Below, piece after piece: positions 27,232 through 35,591 of a DNA stretch of 37,087 bases. Every line of letters starts with the position of its first letter. The stretch's first letter is position 1. Below the pieces are notes generated by a model. That model was not told the origin of the DNA. It searched no databases and was given only the letters and a program-made list of their open reading frames with translations. The translations under genes were made by a program, and so were the position numbers. Where the stretch lies: assembly GCA_903904605.1 (NCBI GenBank), contig CAIVDC010000004.1, forward strand, positions 1 through 37,087. The letters are read 5' to 3'. This stretch comes from an uncultured Sterolibacterium sp. (lineage in GTDB: Bacteria; Pseudomonadota; Gammaproteobacteria; Burkholderiales; Rhodocyclaceae).

Positions 27232-28572
27232 TCAGACACCGGCCACCTTCATGCGCTCGACCAGGATCGAGCCCACCTGCTTAGAGCCGCGCACCAGGAC
27301 ATCGTTGCCGACGGCGACAATGCCGGCAAGCATCTCTTTCAGGTTGCCGGCAATGGTGATTTCCTGCACCGGATATTGAATCTCGCCGCCCTCCACCCAG
27401 TAGCCTGCGGCTCCACGCGAGTAATCGCCGGTGACATAGTTGATGCCCTGGCCGAGTAGTTCGGTAACGAGCAGTCCCGTGCCCATTTCCCGCAACAGGC
27501 CCAGGAAGTCGAGACTGCCCGGCTTGACGATCAGGTTGTGGCAGCCGCCGGCATTGCCGGTGGTCTGCATGCCCAGCTTCCGCGCCGAATAGGTCGACAG
27601 GAAGTAGCCCTGGAGCACGCCGTCCTGCACCACCTCGCGGTCGGCGGTCGCCACGCCGTCGTCGTCGAAGGGGCTGCTCGCCAGGGCGCCGGGCAGATGC
27701 GGCCGCTCGCTGATCTGAAGATGCGCAGGAAATATCCGCTGGCCGAGACGGTCGAGCAGGAACGAGGACTTGCGATAAAGCGCCCCGCCACTGGCGGCAT
27801 GAACGAAGCTGCCGATCAGGCCGGAAGCCAGAGGCGCCTCGAACAGCACTGGCACGGAGCGCGTCTTCAGCTTCTTCGCGCCGAGGCGCGACAGGGCGCG
27901 GCGCGCAGCATAGTCGCCGATCGCCTCGGGGGAGGCCAGGCGGGCCGGATCGCGACTTGTCGTATACCAGTCGTCGCGCTGCATCCCTTCGTTTTCTCCG
28001 GCAATCACCGAGCAGGAAAGGTAGTGTCGCGAAGTCGGGAAGCCGCCCATGAAGCCCAGGCTGTTGGCCGAGATGAACTGCGACTGCTGCACCGAGACGC
28101 TGGCGCCTTCGGAATTCCTGACCATCGGGCTGACCGCGAAGGCCGCCTGCTCGCAACGCTTGGCGATGGCGATGGCATCCTCCACCGGCAGAGTCCAGGG
28201 GTGATAGAGATCCAGATCCATCGCCTGTTTGGCCAGACGTTGTTCATCGGGCAGGCCGGCGCAGGGGTCGGGCGCGGTGAAGCGGGCGATCGACAGCGCC
28301 GCCTCGACCGTGGCGCGCAATGCCTTCTGCGAAAAATCCGAGGTGCTGGCATGGCCGCGCTGCTGGCCCAGATAGACGGTGACGCCGATGCCCTTGTCGC
28401 GGTTGTACTCTATGGTCTCGACCTCCCCCCGGCGAACCGTCACGGACTGCCCGAAACTTTCGGAAACGTCGGTTTCGCAGGCGCGGGCGCCGAGTTCCTG
28501 GGCATGGTGCAAGACGTCCGCCGCTAATTGGCGCAGCGCTTCAAGGGGGTAGCTGAATTCTGATGCTGACAT
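27232..28572 (-). CDS. pmbA: Metalloprotease-like protein PmbA/TldE
   Basis: PmbA (TldE) is the partner of the metalloprotease TldD, acting on modified peptides and on the CcdA antitoxin in E. coli. The 446-residue protein has the TldE signatures 'SVTVRRGEVETIEYNRDKGI', 'VYLGQQRGHASTSDFS', 'GSFVHAASGGALYRKSSFLL', 'PFDDDGVATADREVVQDGVL' and 'NYVTGDYSRGAAGYWVEGGE'. It lacks the HExxxH of TldD, as expected for the E subunit. It is divergent from yjgA; the two starts are 32 bases apart, an arrangement also found in E. coli. tldD is not in this window. Confidence 0.95.
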   Translation of the reverse strand: MSASEFSYPLEALRQLAADVLHHAQELGARACETDVSESFGQSVTVRRGEVETIEYNRDKGIGVTVYLGQQRGHASTSDFSQKALRATVEAALSIARFTAPDPCAGLPDEQRLAKQAMDLDLYHPWTLPVEDAIAIAKRCEQAAFAVSPMVRNSEGASVSVQQSQFISANSLGFMGGFPTSRHYLSCSVIAGENEGMQRDDWYTTSRDPARLASPEAIGDYAARRALSRLGAKKLKTRSVPVLFEAPLASGLIGSFVHAASGGALYRKSSFLLDRLGQRIFPAHLQISERPHLPGALASSPFDDDGVATADREVVQDGVLQGYFLSTYSARKLGMQTTGNAGGCHNLIVKPGSLDFLGLLREMGTGLLVTELLGQGINYVTGDYSRGAAGYWVEGGEIQYPVQEITIAGNLKEMLAGIVAVGNDVLVRGSKQVGSILVERMKVAGV

Positions 28573-28600
28573 GGGTAAGAGGATCCGCCAGTGACAAAGC

Positions 28601-28606
28601 TATAAT
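28601..28606 (+). promoter_or_regulatory. TATAAT overlapping the yjgA start codon
   Basis: A perfect -10 hexamer overlaps the apparent ATG (TATAATG). A transcript from it would begin near 28613-28614, exactly at an in-frame GTG (28614), which suggests a leaderless start. No -35 is visible at 16-18 bases, so the box may be fortuitous. Confidence 0.25.
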
Positions 28607-29132
28607 GATACCCGTGGACACCCCAGATAAACCCGAGCCGCCCAGCAAATCGCAGAAGAAGCGGGAGATGAGCGCATTACAGGTTCTCGGCCAGGCACTC
28701 GTCGATATGCCTGCCGAGCGGCTGGCGAAAATAGACATGCCGGATGCATTGAGGATCGCGCTCGCCGACGCGCGGCGCTTTACCAAGCACGAGGCGAAGC
28801 GGCGGCAGATGCAGTACATCGGCAAGCTGATGCGCACCATAGACCCGGCGCCCTTCCTGGCCGCCCAGGAAGCGTTGAACGGTGCCTCCGCCGCTGAAAA
28901 CGCCCGCTTCCACCGTATCGAGCGGCTGCGCACGCTGCTCCTCGCGGACGAAGCCGCGGCCCTCAACGAGATCGCCGCGGACCACCCCGGGGCCGACATG
29001 CAACACCTGCGCCAACTGCGCCGCAACGCACAGAAGGAGCAGGAGCAGGGGCGGCCGCCGCGCGCCTTTCGCGAAATCTTCAGGATCTTGCGGGAGCTTG
29101 AAGAAGCCGGTTCACCATCGGAAGGCGTTTAA
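28605..29132 (+). CDS. yjgA: Ribosome-associated protein YjgA/DarP (DUF615)
   Basis: This is a 175-residue member of the DUF615/YjgA family, which associates with the 50S subunit late in its assembly. The family segments are 'PPSKSQKKREMSALQVLGQA', 'RFTKHEAKRRQMQYIGKLMR' and 'LRQLRRNAQKEQEQGRPPRA', followed by 'FREIFRILRELEE'. It is very basic and predicted all-helical, with no membrane segment. The start is ambiguous: ATG 28605 has no Shine-Dalgarno and overlaps a TATAAT, while GTG 28614, nine bases later, would keep the whole conserved region. mogA follows one base after the stop (TAAGATG). Confidence 0.9.
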   Translation: MIPVDTPDKPEPPSKSQKKREMSALQVLGQALVDMPAERLAKIDMPDALRIALADARRFTKHEAKRRQMQYIGKLMRTIDPAPFLAAQEALNGASAAENARFHRIERLRTLLLADEAAALNEIAADHPGADMQHLRQLRRNAQKEQEQGRPPRAFREIFRILRELEEAGSPSEGV

Positions 29133-29133
29133 G

Positions 29134-29736
29134 ATGAAAGACGAGTTGCTCATCGGTTTGGTGTCGATCTCGGACCGCGCCTCCAGCGGCGTCTACCAAG
29201 ATCAGGGCATTCCGGCGCTCACGGAATGGTTCTCGGCCGCCATGGCCTCGCCCTGGCGCATGGAGACAAGGCTGATTCCCGACGAGCAGGCCGAGATCGA
29301 GAAAACCCTGATCGAGCTCTGCGACGGGGCCGGCTGCCACCTGGTGCTCACCACCGGCGGCACCGGTCCGGCGGTGCGCGATGTCACGCCGGAAGCCACG
29401 CTGGCCGTGGCGAGCAAGGTGATGCCGGGATTCGGCGAAGAGATGCGCCGGATCAGCCTGCACTTCGTGCCGACCGCGATCCTCTCGCGCCAGGTCGGCG
29501 CCATACGGAATCACCCGCGCGGCGCAAGCCTGATCCTGAACCTGCCCGGCCAGCCCAAATCGATCAGGGAAACGCTCGAGGGCGTCAAGGACGCGGAAGG
29601 CCGGGCAGTCGTGACCGGCATTTTCGCCGCTGTTCCCTATTGCATCGATCTGATTGGCGGACCCTACATCGAGACGAACGGGGCAGTGGTCAAAGCCTTC
29701 CGCCCCAAGTCGGCGCTACGGCCAAAAGCCGGCTGA
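29134..29736 (+). CDS. mogA: Molybdopterin adenylyltransferase MogA
   Basis: MogA adenylates molybdopterin before molybdate insertion. The 200-residue protein has the MPT-binding signatures 'LIGLVSISDRASSGVYQDQG', 'CHLVLTTGGTGPAVRDVTPE' and 'GEEMRRISLHFVPTAILSRQ', followed by 'LILNLPGQPKSIRETLEGV' and the C-terminal 'PYCIDLIGGPYIET'. Length matches MogA rather than the shorter MoaB. It is linked to yjgA by one base and ends 4 bases before a convergent gene. Its product would serve the Mo enzyme MsrP, among others. Confidence 0.94.
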   Translation: MKDELLIGLVSISDRASSGVYQDQGIPALTEWFSAAMASPWRMETRLIPDEQAEIEKTLIELCDGAGCHLVLTTGGTGPAVRDVTPEATLAVASKVMPGFGEEMRRISLHFVPTAILSRQVGAIRNHPRGASLILNLPGQPKSIRETLEGVKDAEGRAVVTGIFAAVPYCIDLIGGPYIETNGAVVKAFRPKSALRPKAG

Positions 29737-29740
29737 GTGC

Positions 29741-31225
29741 CTAGGGCTCCTCGACCCGATAGCGGCCTCGAACGAAGTCGGCGCCGGTCTCGGCCAGCGC
29801 CAGCGGCTGCAGGCGCATCGTGACACCGTCTAGTTCAAAAGTGATCGGCTCGGTTTCGTCGAAGGCGCCGTGCGCCAGCACCAGGCTCACCGTATCGCCG
29901 ACATGCGGCGTGTCGAGCAAAGTCGCCGCGCTGTCCGCGCCGCTGCCGGCTGCAACGATGAGGCGCGGCGCCTTGCCCACCGTCTCGACGCCGACAAAGC
30001 TCAAGGTTTCGGTCTCGCGGTTGTAGCGGCGAATCACGCCGATCAGCCAGTTGTCGCCGCCTTCCGGCTGGATGCCGACCAGGGCGCCGATACGGATCCA
30101 GTCGCCGGCCGCAAGGGGCCGCTTGGCACCCACGCCGTCCTGGCTGACATTCTCTGCGATCCAGTCTTCACTCGTGTCGCCACAAAGCTCGACCTTGCCG
30201 GCGAGCCGGAGTTGGATCGCGGCAAGACCATTGATCACCACCAGACGCGAATTGACCTGATGACGGGTGTTGCTGCGCTCAGGCGGCGTCGGCCCCCAGT
30301 GGCGGGCTAGGTGGTCGAGCACCGACAACACGCTCGCCGCGGAAAAATGGCGACCGATCCCGACATCGGCGGGCACCTCGCCCGCCCGTTTGATCTGCAG
30401 GCGCAGTTCGGCAACGGCCTTGAGCGCCTTGCCGGCACTGAAGAAACGCAGCGTCGGCGCGAGTTCCGGCCGCCTGGCCAGCCTGGTCGGCGGCAGCGGC
30501 TTGGCCGCATCGACCCAGAAGACGTTGCCATGCCGCAATTCTTCGGTGAAAGTGAAGTAAGACAGGAAGTAGCTGATCAGTTGCAGGGCCACCTCGATTT
30601 CGGTCGGCAGCAGATTGTCCATCGACGAGGCGTGGAGCATCAGCACTTTCAGGTATTCGCGCTCTGGCGATGTCTCTTTGCCGGCGCCAGGGAATATCGA
30701 CAGGGGAATGGCCGCGAGCCCGGCATCGACTGCGCCGAGGTAGGCGTGCCCCGCGCCTGACCAGAGTCGGCCGCCGATCGGCCCGTAGCGGAAACGCGCC
30801 CATTTGTGGCAGGCCACGTAGGCGCTCAGCAGACGGGCATACAGCAGGGAAGCGGGGATACCGTCGGCGCCCGTCTCGCCTGCCGAATATCGGTCCAGGC
30901 AGTTTTCGTAGGCAGCGACCAGCCGCATCCGATAGTCGTTGTTGATCTGCCACAAGCGGTACTCCTGGCGGCGGCCAAGGCGCGGCGAAATCAGGTAGTC
31001 GTCGACCAGGCGGCGCTCCTGCGGCCGGGCAACTTCTTCGAGCCGCAACACCTGCTCGAGGCGCAACGACAGCGGAAGGCCTTCCGGCAATGCCTCCAGC
31101 CAGGCGGCGGCTTCGATGATCGCCGCTGCAGGCGCCTTGCCCAACAGTTCGTCAGGCTCCGGCAACGAACCCGGTGGCTGATGGCCGGAAAACGGCTCCG
31201 GCGTCACAACGGACAGGTTTTGCAT
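29741..31225 (-). CDS. Uncharacterised protein with a C-terminal PilZ-like domain
   Basis: This is a 494-residue cytoplasmic protein of a family I cannot name. The first 300 residues look alpha-helical, with 'RRQEYRLWQINNDYRMRLVA' (85-104), 'SAYVACHKWARFRYGPIGGR' (134-153) and 'EREYLKVLMLHASSMDNLLP' (188-207). The C-terminal part looks beta-rich. There, RSNTR (317-321) and NVSQDG (359-364) fit the RxxxR and [D/N]xSxxG motifs of cyclic-di-GMP-binding PilZ domains, followed by 'GDWIRIGALVGIQPEGGDNW', a typical PilZ strand; the spacing of 37 residues is on the long side. There is no signal peptide. The start at 31225 has a GGAGG Shine-Dalgarno. It lies 58 bases downstream of the aminopeptidase gene on the same strand. 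The PilZ call is an inference from motifs. Confidence 0.75.
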   Translation of the reverse strand: MQNLSVVTPEPFSGHQPPGSLPEPDELLGKAPAAAIIEAAAWLEALPEGLPLSLRLEQVLRLEEVARPQERRLVDDYLISPRLGRRQEYRLWQINNDYRMRLVAAYENCLDRYSAGETGADGIPASLLYARLLSAYVACHKWARFRYGPIGGRLWSGAGHAYLGAVDAGLAAIPLSIFPGAGKETSPEREYLKVLMLHASSMDNLLPTEIEVALQLISYFLSYFTFTEELRHGNVFWVDAAKPLPPTRLARRPELAPTLRFFSAGKALKAVAELRLQIKRAGEVPADVGIGRHFSAASVLSVLDHLARHWGPTPPERSNTRHQVNSRLVVINGLAAIQLRLAGKVELCGDTSEDWIAENVSQDGVGAKRPLAAGDWIRIGALVGIQPEGGDNWLIGVIRRYNRETETLSFVGVETVGKAPRLIVAAGSGADSAATLLDTPHVGDTVSLVLAHGAFDETEPITFELDGVTMRLQPLALAETGADFVRGRYRVEEP

Positions 31226-31283
31226 GATCTTTGCCTCCTCCGGGAAGGATAGCTCAAGGCCAACTATTTTTGTATGGCAATGA

Positions 31284-32756
31284 TCATATTTCGCCGATTT
31301 CCAGCCACTGCGCCAGAAGGCCGGCGCCCCAGGCCACGCCAAAGCCGGTGATGTCGCTGCCGACCGCGCCGAGGCCGCCGCTGCAATTGGCCGAGGAAAG
31401 GTCGACGTGGAGCCAGGGCCGGTCGAGCGTGAAGCGCTTCAAGAAGCGCGCGGCGAGAATGTGGTCGGCCGCTCCCTCCAGCGTGCATTGCTTGATGTCG
31501 GCAACCTTGCTCTCGAGTGCAACTTCATAATCCCCGTCCATCGGGAACACGCAGACACGTTCGCCCGACTGGCGCCCGGCACCGACCGCCAGAGCTGCCA
31601 GGGCATCGCTGCTTGCAAAGACACCGGCGTAACGATTGCCCAGTGCCGAGGTCATGCTGCCGGTGAGCGTGGCGAAATCGATCAGCAGGTCGGGTTGCCT
31701 CCGGGCGGCCAGGGTCAGGGTGTCGGCCAGGACCAAGCGGCCTTCGGCGTCGGTGTGCACGATTTCTATACTGGTGCCGTCGAGGGCCTTGACGACATCG
31801 TTCTGCTTATAGGCTTCCGGCGAGATATGGTTCTGCGCGATGGCCAGCCAGACATCCACCGCCACCGGCAATTTGAGCTCCGCCACCGCCAGGAAAAGCG
31901 CCAAGGCCACCGCCGAGCCGTTCATGTCCTCGTGCATGCCGGCCATGTACTTGGCCGGCTTGAGATTGTGGCCGCCGGTATCGAAGCAGATCCCCTTGCC
32001 GACCAGCGCCACGCTCCGCCTGGCGCCCTTCGGACGGAAACTCAGGTGGACGATCGCCGCATCCTTGTCGCCCGAGCCCTGAGCCACGGCGCAGAAGGCG
32101 CCGGCGCCCATCTTCTTGAGGCGCCTGAAGTCGTATTCCTCGATCTTCCAGCCGCGGTCCTTGGCCAGATCACGCACCCGTTCGCGGTAGTGCGCCGGGG
32201 TCAACTGGTTCGGCGGCAACGCGGTCAGTTCCCGCGCCAGGGTGTTGGCGCGGGACAGCGCCTTCACCGCAGCGAAGTCTGCCGGATTGAATTCGCCATA
32301 GACGACGATCCGCGCGAGCGGCTTGGCCACCTTCTTCTTGCTCTGCGGCAGGACGGCGCCATTGATCTGCAGGACGAAAACGGCCTCGCGGGCGAGTTGG
32401 CGCGCCGCTTCGCCTTCGGCACCGCAGACGGCGAGCGCTATGCTGCGCGGCCTCTCGTCCAGCAGCAATTGCACGGCCTTTCTCAGGGCGGTCAGCTGTT
32501 CGAAGCGCGGCTTGGCCGCGTCGATCATGGCGAAGGCGCAGCGGCAGCCGGACGGAAGATCCGCGGCGAGCGGCGTCCCGGCCAGTTCTTCGACCTTCAT
32601 GTCGCGCCGTGTGAGCACCGCCTGCAACTGGGCCAGGCCAGGCAGATCATCGGAAAGAGCCTTGGCGGCGGGCATCACGACGAGAACATGGGCATGCCGG
32701 GCAAGGGCGGCTGCGTCGAGACGCCCGGAAACGATCTGGAACCTGACGAGGGACAT
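31284..32756 (-). CDS. Leucyl aminopeptidase family protein (M17)
   Basis: This is a dinuclear-metal aminopeptidase of family M17, about 490 residues, close to PepA length. The metal and catalytic residues can be placed: Lys254 and Asp259 in 'VGKGICFDTGGHNLKP', Asp277 in 'MHEDMNGSA', and Asp336, Glu338 and Arg340 in 'VHTDAEGRLVLADTL'. The classical NTDAEGRL has His instead of Asn here, and FDSGG is FDTGG, so it is a divergent subgroup rather than orthologous PepA. The N-terminal domain resembles the M17 regulatory fold only weakly. I start at ATG 32756 because the candidate -10 places the transcript start just upstream; ATG 32771 would add five residues. No signal peptide is seen. Confidence 0.9.
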   Translation of the reverse strand: MSLVRFQIVSGRLDAAALARHAHVLVVMPAAKALSDDLPGLAQLQAVLTRRDMKVEELAGTPLAADLPSGCRCAFAMIDAAKPRFEQLTALRKAVQLLLDERPRSIALAVCGAEGEAARQLAREAVFVLQINGAVLPQSKKKVAKPLARIVVYGEFNPADFAAVKALSRANTLARELTALPPNQLTPAHYRERVRDLAKDRGWKIEEYDFRRLKKMGAGAFCAVAQGSGDKDAAIVHLSFRPKGARRSVALVGKGICFDTGGHNLKPAKYMAGMHEDMNGSAVALALFLAVAELKLPVAVDVWLAIAQNHISPEAYKQNDVVKALDGTSIEIVHTDAEGRLVLADTLTLAARRQPDLLIDFATLTGSMTSALGNRYAGVFASSDALAALAVGAGRQSGERVCVFPMDGDYEVALESKVADIKQCTLEGAADHILAARFLKRFTLDRPWLHVDLSSANCSGGLGAVGSDITGFGVAWGAGLLAQWLEIGEI

Positions 32757-32785
32757 GACGGTAAATTCCATTAATATATCGGTCG

Positions 32786-32791
32786 ATTATA
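32786..32791 (-). promoter_or_regulatory. TATAAT -10 box upstream of the aminopeptidase gene
   Basis: The minus strand has a perfect TATAAT about 30 bases before the aminopeptidase ATG at 32756, in the 57-base divergent gap with thyA. The complementary strand reads GATTATAG, so a thyA promoter may overlap it. No clear -35 is seen on either strand. Confidence 0.4.
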
Positions 32792-32813
32792 GCAACCCGG
32801 CAAGCGCCACCCG

Positions 32814-33806
32814 ATGCAGCCCTATCTCGACCTCGTCCAATCCATCTTCGACACCGGCAACTGGCAGGAGAACCGCACGGGGGTGCGGACTCTCAGCATG
32901 CCCGGGGCAATGATGCGTTTTGACCTGCAACAAGGGTTTCCGGCCGTCACGACGAAGAAGCTCGCATTCAAGTCCGCCATCGGCGAACTGGTCGGCTTTC
33001 TTCGGGCGACTCGCAGTGCCGCGGACTTCCGCGCGCTCGGATGCAAGGTGTGGGACCAGAACGCCAACGAGAACCCACAGTGGCTGACAAATCCCTACAG
33101 GCTCCAAGAGGATGACCTGGGGCCCGTATACGGCGTTCAATGGCGGCAATGGCCTGCGTACAAGCTCATCGACGTGAACAAGCCGGGCAGTGCGGCACAG
33201 ATCGCCGACGCTGTGCGCCGTGGCTACCAGCAACTCGGCGTCGTTGCGAATGCCGACGGCGAGGGCAAGACCGGCAGCGTCCTGCTGTACAAAGCCATCG
33301 ACCAGCTTCGGCAGTGCCTGGACACCATCATGAACCATCCGGGCGACCGGCGTATCCTGTTCCACGGCTGGAACTGGGCCCAGCTCGAGGAGATGGCCCT
33401 GCCGCCATGCCACCTGCTGTACCAGTTCCTGGTCAGCGAATCGACCCGTGAAATATCGCTTTGCCTGTACATCCGCAGCAACGACATCGGCTTGGGCACG
33501 CCATTCAATCTCACTGAAGGAGCGGCGCTGCTGCATCTGGTGGGACGCCTGACCGGGTATGTGCCGCGCTGGTTCACCTATTTCATCGGCGACGCCCACA
33601 TCTACGAAAGCCACGTTGACATGCTGCAGGAGCAACTCAAGCGCAAGCCGTTCGCCGCCCCGAAACTTGTCTTGTCCGAGCGGATTCCCGCCTATGCGCT
33701 TACCGGAGTGTACGAGCCGGAGTGGATTGAAGAAATCGTACCGGGCGATTTTTCGCTTGAAGGCTACCGGCACCATGCGCCGCTCACGGCGCCCATGGCA
33801 GTGTGA
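32814..33806 (+). CDS. thyA: Thymidylate synthase, long form
   Basis: ThyA methylates dUMP to dTMP using 5,10-methylene-tetrahydrofolate. The protein is 330 residues against 264 in E. coli. The catalytic Cys199 is in '[14 protein letters not shown]', and substrate contacts are in '[12 protein letters not shown]', '[16 protein letters not shown]' and '[13 protein letters not shown]'. The extra length is mostly two inserts: about 13 residues before '[13 protein letters not shown]' (around 88-100) and about 45 residues around 121-168 ('[20 protein letters not shown]' onward). I expect this to be a long betaproteobacterial form. In the substrate loop the usual 'RSCDVFLG' is 'RSNDIGLG'. The product dihydrofolate is recycled by FolA, encoded 1.8 kb downstream beyond a chemoreceptor gene. 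Confidence 0.96.
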   Translation: MQPYLDLVQSIFDTGNWQENRTGVRTLSMPGAMMRFDLQQGFPAVTTKKLAFKSAIGELVGFLRATRSAADFRALGCKVWDQNANENPQWLTNPYRLQEDDLGPVYGVQWRQWPAYKLIDVNKPGSAAQIADAVRRGYQQLGVVANADGEGKTGSVLLYKAIDQLRQCLDTIMNHPGDRRILFHGWNWAQLEEMALPPCHLLYQFLVSESTREISLCLYIRSNDIGLGTPFNLTEGAALLHLVGRLTGYVPRWFTYFIGDAHIYESHVDMLQEQLKRKPFAAPKLVLSERIPAYALTGVYEPEWIEEIVPGDFSLEGYRHHAPLTAPMAV

Positions 33807-33811
33807 GGGTC

Positions 33812-33820
33812 TGCTATAGT
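33812..33820 (+). promoter_or_regulatory. Extended -10 promoter candidate for the chemoreceptor gene
   Basis: TGCTATAGT fits an extended -10, starting 6 bases after the thyA stop. Transcription would begin near 33827, leaving a leader of about 133 bases before the chemoreceptor ATG. No -35 is recognisable. Confidence 0.4.
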
Positions 33821-33826
33821 GCGCCG

Positions 33827-33959
33827 ACCCTGCTGAACACCCGGCGCGCCTTCAGCGTGGGAGCTCCACGGAAACATTGCCTGGCGACGGCCGCCCGATG
33901 CGGAAGTCGCTGATTTCTACATCTGCAATCAAGGAACGGTGTCGAGGAGGAAGGTCGCT
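33827..33959 (+). promoter_or_regulatory. Structured leader before the chemoreceptor gene
   Basis: Three consecutive hairpins can form. GCTGAA (33832-33837) pairs with TTCAGC (33851-33856), CGTGG (33856-33860) with CCACG (33866-33870), and GCGAC (33884-33888) with GTCGC (33906-33910). The stretch ends in a strong Shine-Dalgarno (AGGAGG). It does not match any riboswitch consensus I know, including the c-di-GMP classes, and no open reading frame of note lies inside. Confidence 0.35.
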
Positions 33960-35591
33960 ATGTTGGCAAGTCTCAGGATCGGGACGCGCTTGGGCTTGGC
34001 GTTTGGCGCCATTGCCCTGGTCGTCATCATCTCGATGGGCGTCGTGATGCAGCGCCTGTCGGACGTCAATGGAGAGTTGCGGGTGATCGTCGAGCAGCGG
34101 CTGCCGATCGCCGCGATGATCAATGCCAGTGCGCTCTCGCTCGCCGTGGCCCAACTGGTGCAGCGCGATTCCATGCTGACCGGAAATCAGGCCGATACCG
34201 AAAAGTATGCCGAGGCGTCCAAGCAGGCCAGGACGCTCAATCAGGCGAATATAGACGCCATCGATAAATTGGAGGACACGGCCAAGGGCAAGGCGTTGCT
34301 GAAGGAAATTGCCGAGGTGAGAAAAGTCTATATTGCCAGCAACGATGAACAGAAGAAGCTGATGACCGCCCAGAAGATCGATGAGGCCAAGCGCTTTCTA
34401 TCCGAATCAGTGCGTCCGAAACTGCTGGAGTACCAGAAGGCGCAGCAAAAGCTTGCCGACTATCAGGGCGATTTGATTCGTCAAGCCAAGGATTCTTCGG
34501 CCCGGGTCTATCGAAATACGCAGCTCATCCTGCTGGCCTTGACCCTTGCCCTGCTGCTGCTGATCGTCAGCGGCGGCTGGGCGCTTACCCGCAGCATCAC
34601 GCGACCCCTGGGCGGCGAACCCGAGCAGGCGAAAAGGGCGGTGACCGAGATCGCCGGCGGCAACCTGAGCATCGAGATCCCGGTGAAACCGGGCGACGAC
34701 GACAGCCTGCTGGCGGCGCTGAGGGAAATGGGTCGGCAACTGACGACGATGATCGTGGAAGTGAAGGGCGGCGCGGACAGTCTTGGCAAGTCGGCCGAAG
34801 CGCTGTCGGCCGCTTCGAGCAACGTGGCGCGCGGGTCGGCCGATCAGAGCGAGGCGGCGGCATCGATCGCGGCGGCCGTGGAGCAGATGACCACCAGCAT
34901 TGCCCATGTCGCCGACAGTGCCGGCGATGCGCGCAAGATCAGCGCCGAGTCGGGCGAGCGGGCGGAAAGCGGCAAGCAGTTCATGGAACGCACGGCCGCC
35001 GATATGGCAGGCATCGCCGAGACCGTGGGCGAGGCATCGCAATCGATCGGCGCGATGGGTGAAAGTTCCCAGCGCATCACCAGTATCGTCCAGGTGATCA
35101 AGGACATCGCCGACCAGACCAATTTGCTGGCCTTGAATGCCGCCATCGAAGCGGCGCGGGCAGGCGAGCAGGGTCGCGGTTTCGCCGTGGTCGCCGACGA
35201 GGTGAGAAAGCTGGCCGAGCGGACCGCCGCCGCGACGACCGAGATCGGCGAGATGATCTCGCTGGTCCAGTCCAATGCCAATAGCGCGGTCGGCGCCATG
35301 GACCGCATCGTCACCCAGGTGGGGGCGGGCGTGAGCCAGGCGCAAGAGGCGAGCAAGGTGATGGACGAGATCACCGCCAGCAGCCGCACCGTGGTGGCCT
35401 CGGTCAATGAAATATCCTACGCCCTGGAGGAACAGAAGACGGCCGGCCACCTTCTGGCCGGCAACGTCGAGAAGGTGGCCCATCTGTCCGAGGAGAACAG
35501 CCGCGCCACCCAGAAAACCGCCGGCACGGCCAACGAGATACAAAGCCTCGCCTCCGGCCTGCGCCAGAGCGTGTCGCGCTTCCGGACATAG
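33960..35591 (+). CDS. Methyl-accepting chemotaxis protein
   Basis: This is a transmembrane chemoreceptor of 543 residues that signals to CheA/CheW. TM1 lies at about 12-30 ('[20 protein letters not shown]'). A periplasmic domain of about 155 residues, predicted four-helix-bundle type, is followed by TM2 at about 188-208 ('[20 protein letters not shown]') and HAMP at 209-262 ('[19 protein letters not shown]'). The signalling coiled coil follows, with the universally conserved tip near 378-420 ('[20 protein letters not shown]' then '[20 protein letters not shown]'). There is no CheR-binding pentapeptide at the C-terminus. The ATG at 33960 follows AGGAGGAAGG; an in-frame GTG at 33939 is less likely. 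It sits between thyA and folA, and folA starts directly after its stop. The ligand is unknown. Confidence 0.94.
   Translation: MLASLRIGTRLGLAFGAIALVVIISMGVVMQRLSDVNGELRVIVEQRLPIAAMINASALSLAVAQLVQRDSMLTGNQADTEKYAEASKQARTLNQANIDAIDKLEDTAKGKALLKEIAEVRKVYIASNDEQKKLMTAQKIDEAKRFLSESVRPKLLEYQKAQQKLADYQGDLIRQAKDSSARVYRNTQLILLALTLALLLLIVSGGWALTRSITRPLGGEPEQAKRAVTEIAGGNLSIEIPVKPGDDDSLLAALREMGRQLTTMIVEVKGGADSLGKSAEALSAASSNVARGSADQSEAAASIAAAVEQMTTSIAHVADSAGDARKISAESGERAESGKQFMERTAADMAGIAETVGEASQSIGAMGESSQRITSIVQVIKDIADQTNLLALNAAIEAARAGEQGRGFAVVADEVRKLAERTAAATTEIGEMISLVQSNANSAVGAMDRIVTQVGAGVSQAQEASKVMDEITASSRTVVASVNEISYALEEQKTAGHLLAGNVEKVAHLSEENSRATQKTAGTANEIQSLASGLRQSVSRFRT

Noticed and set aside
31407..32774. 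A 455-codon plus-strand open frame
   Set aside because: It is antisense to the aminopeptidase, which has intact catalytic motifs.
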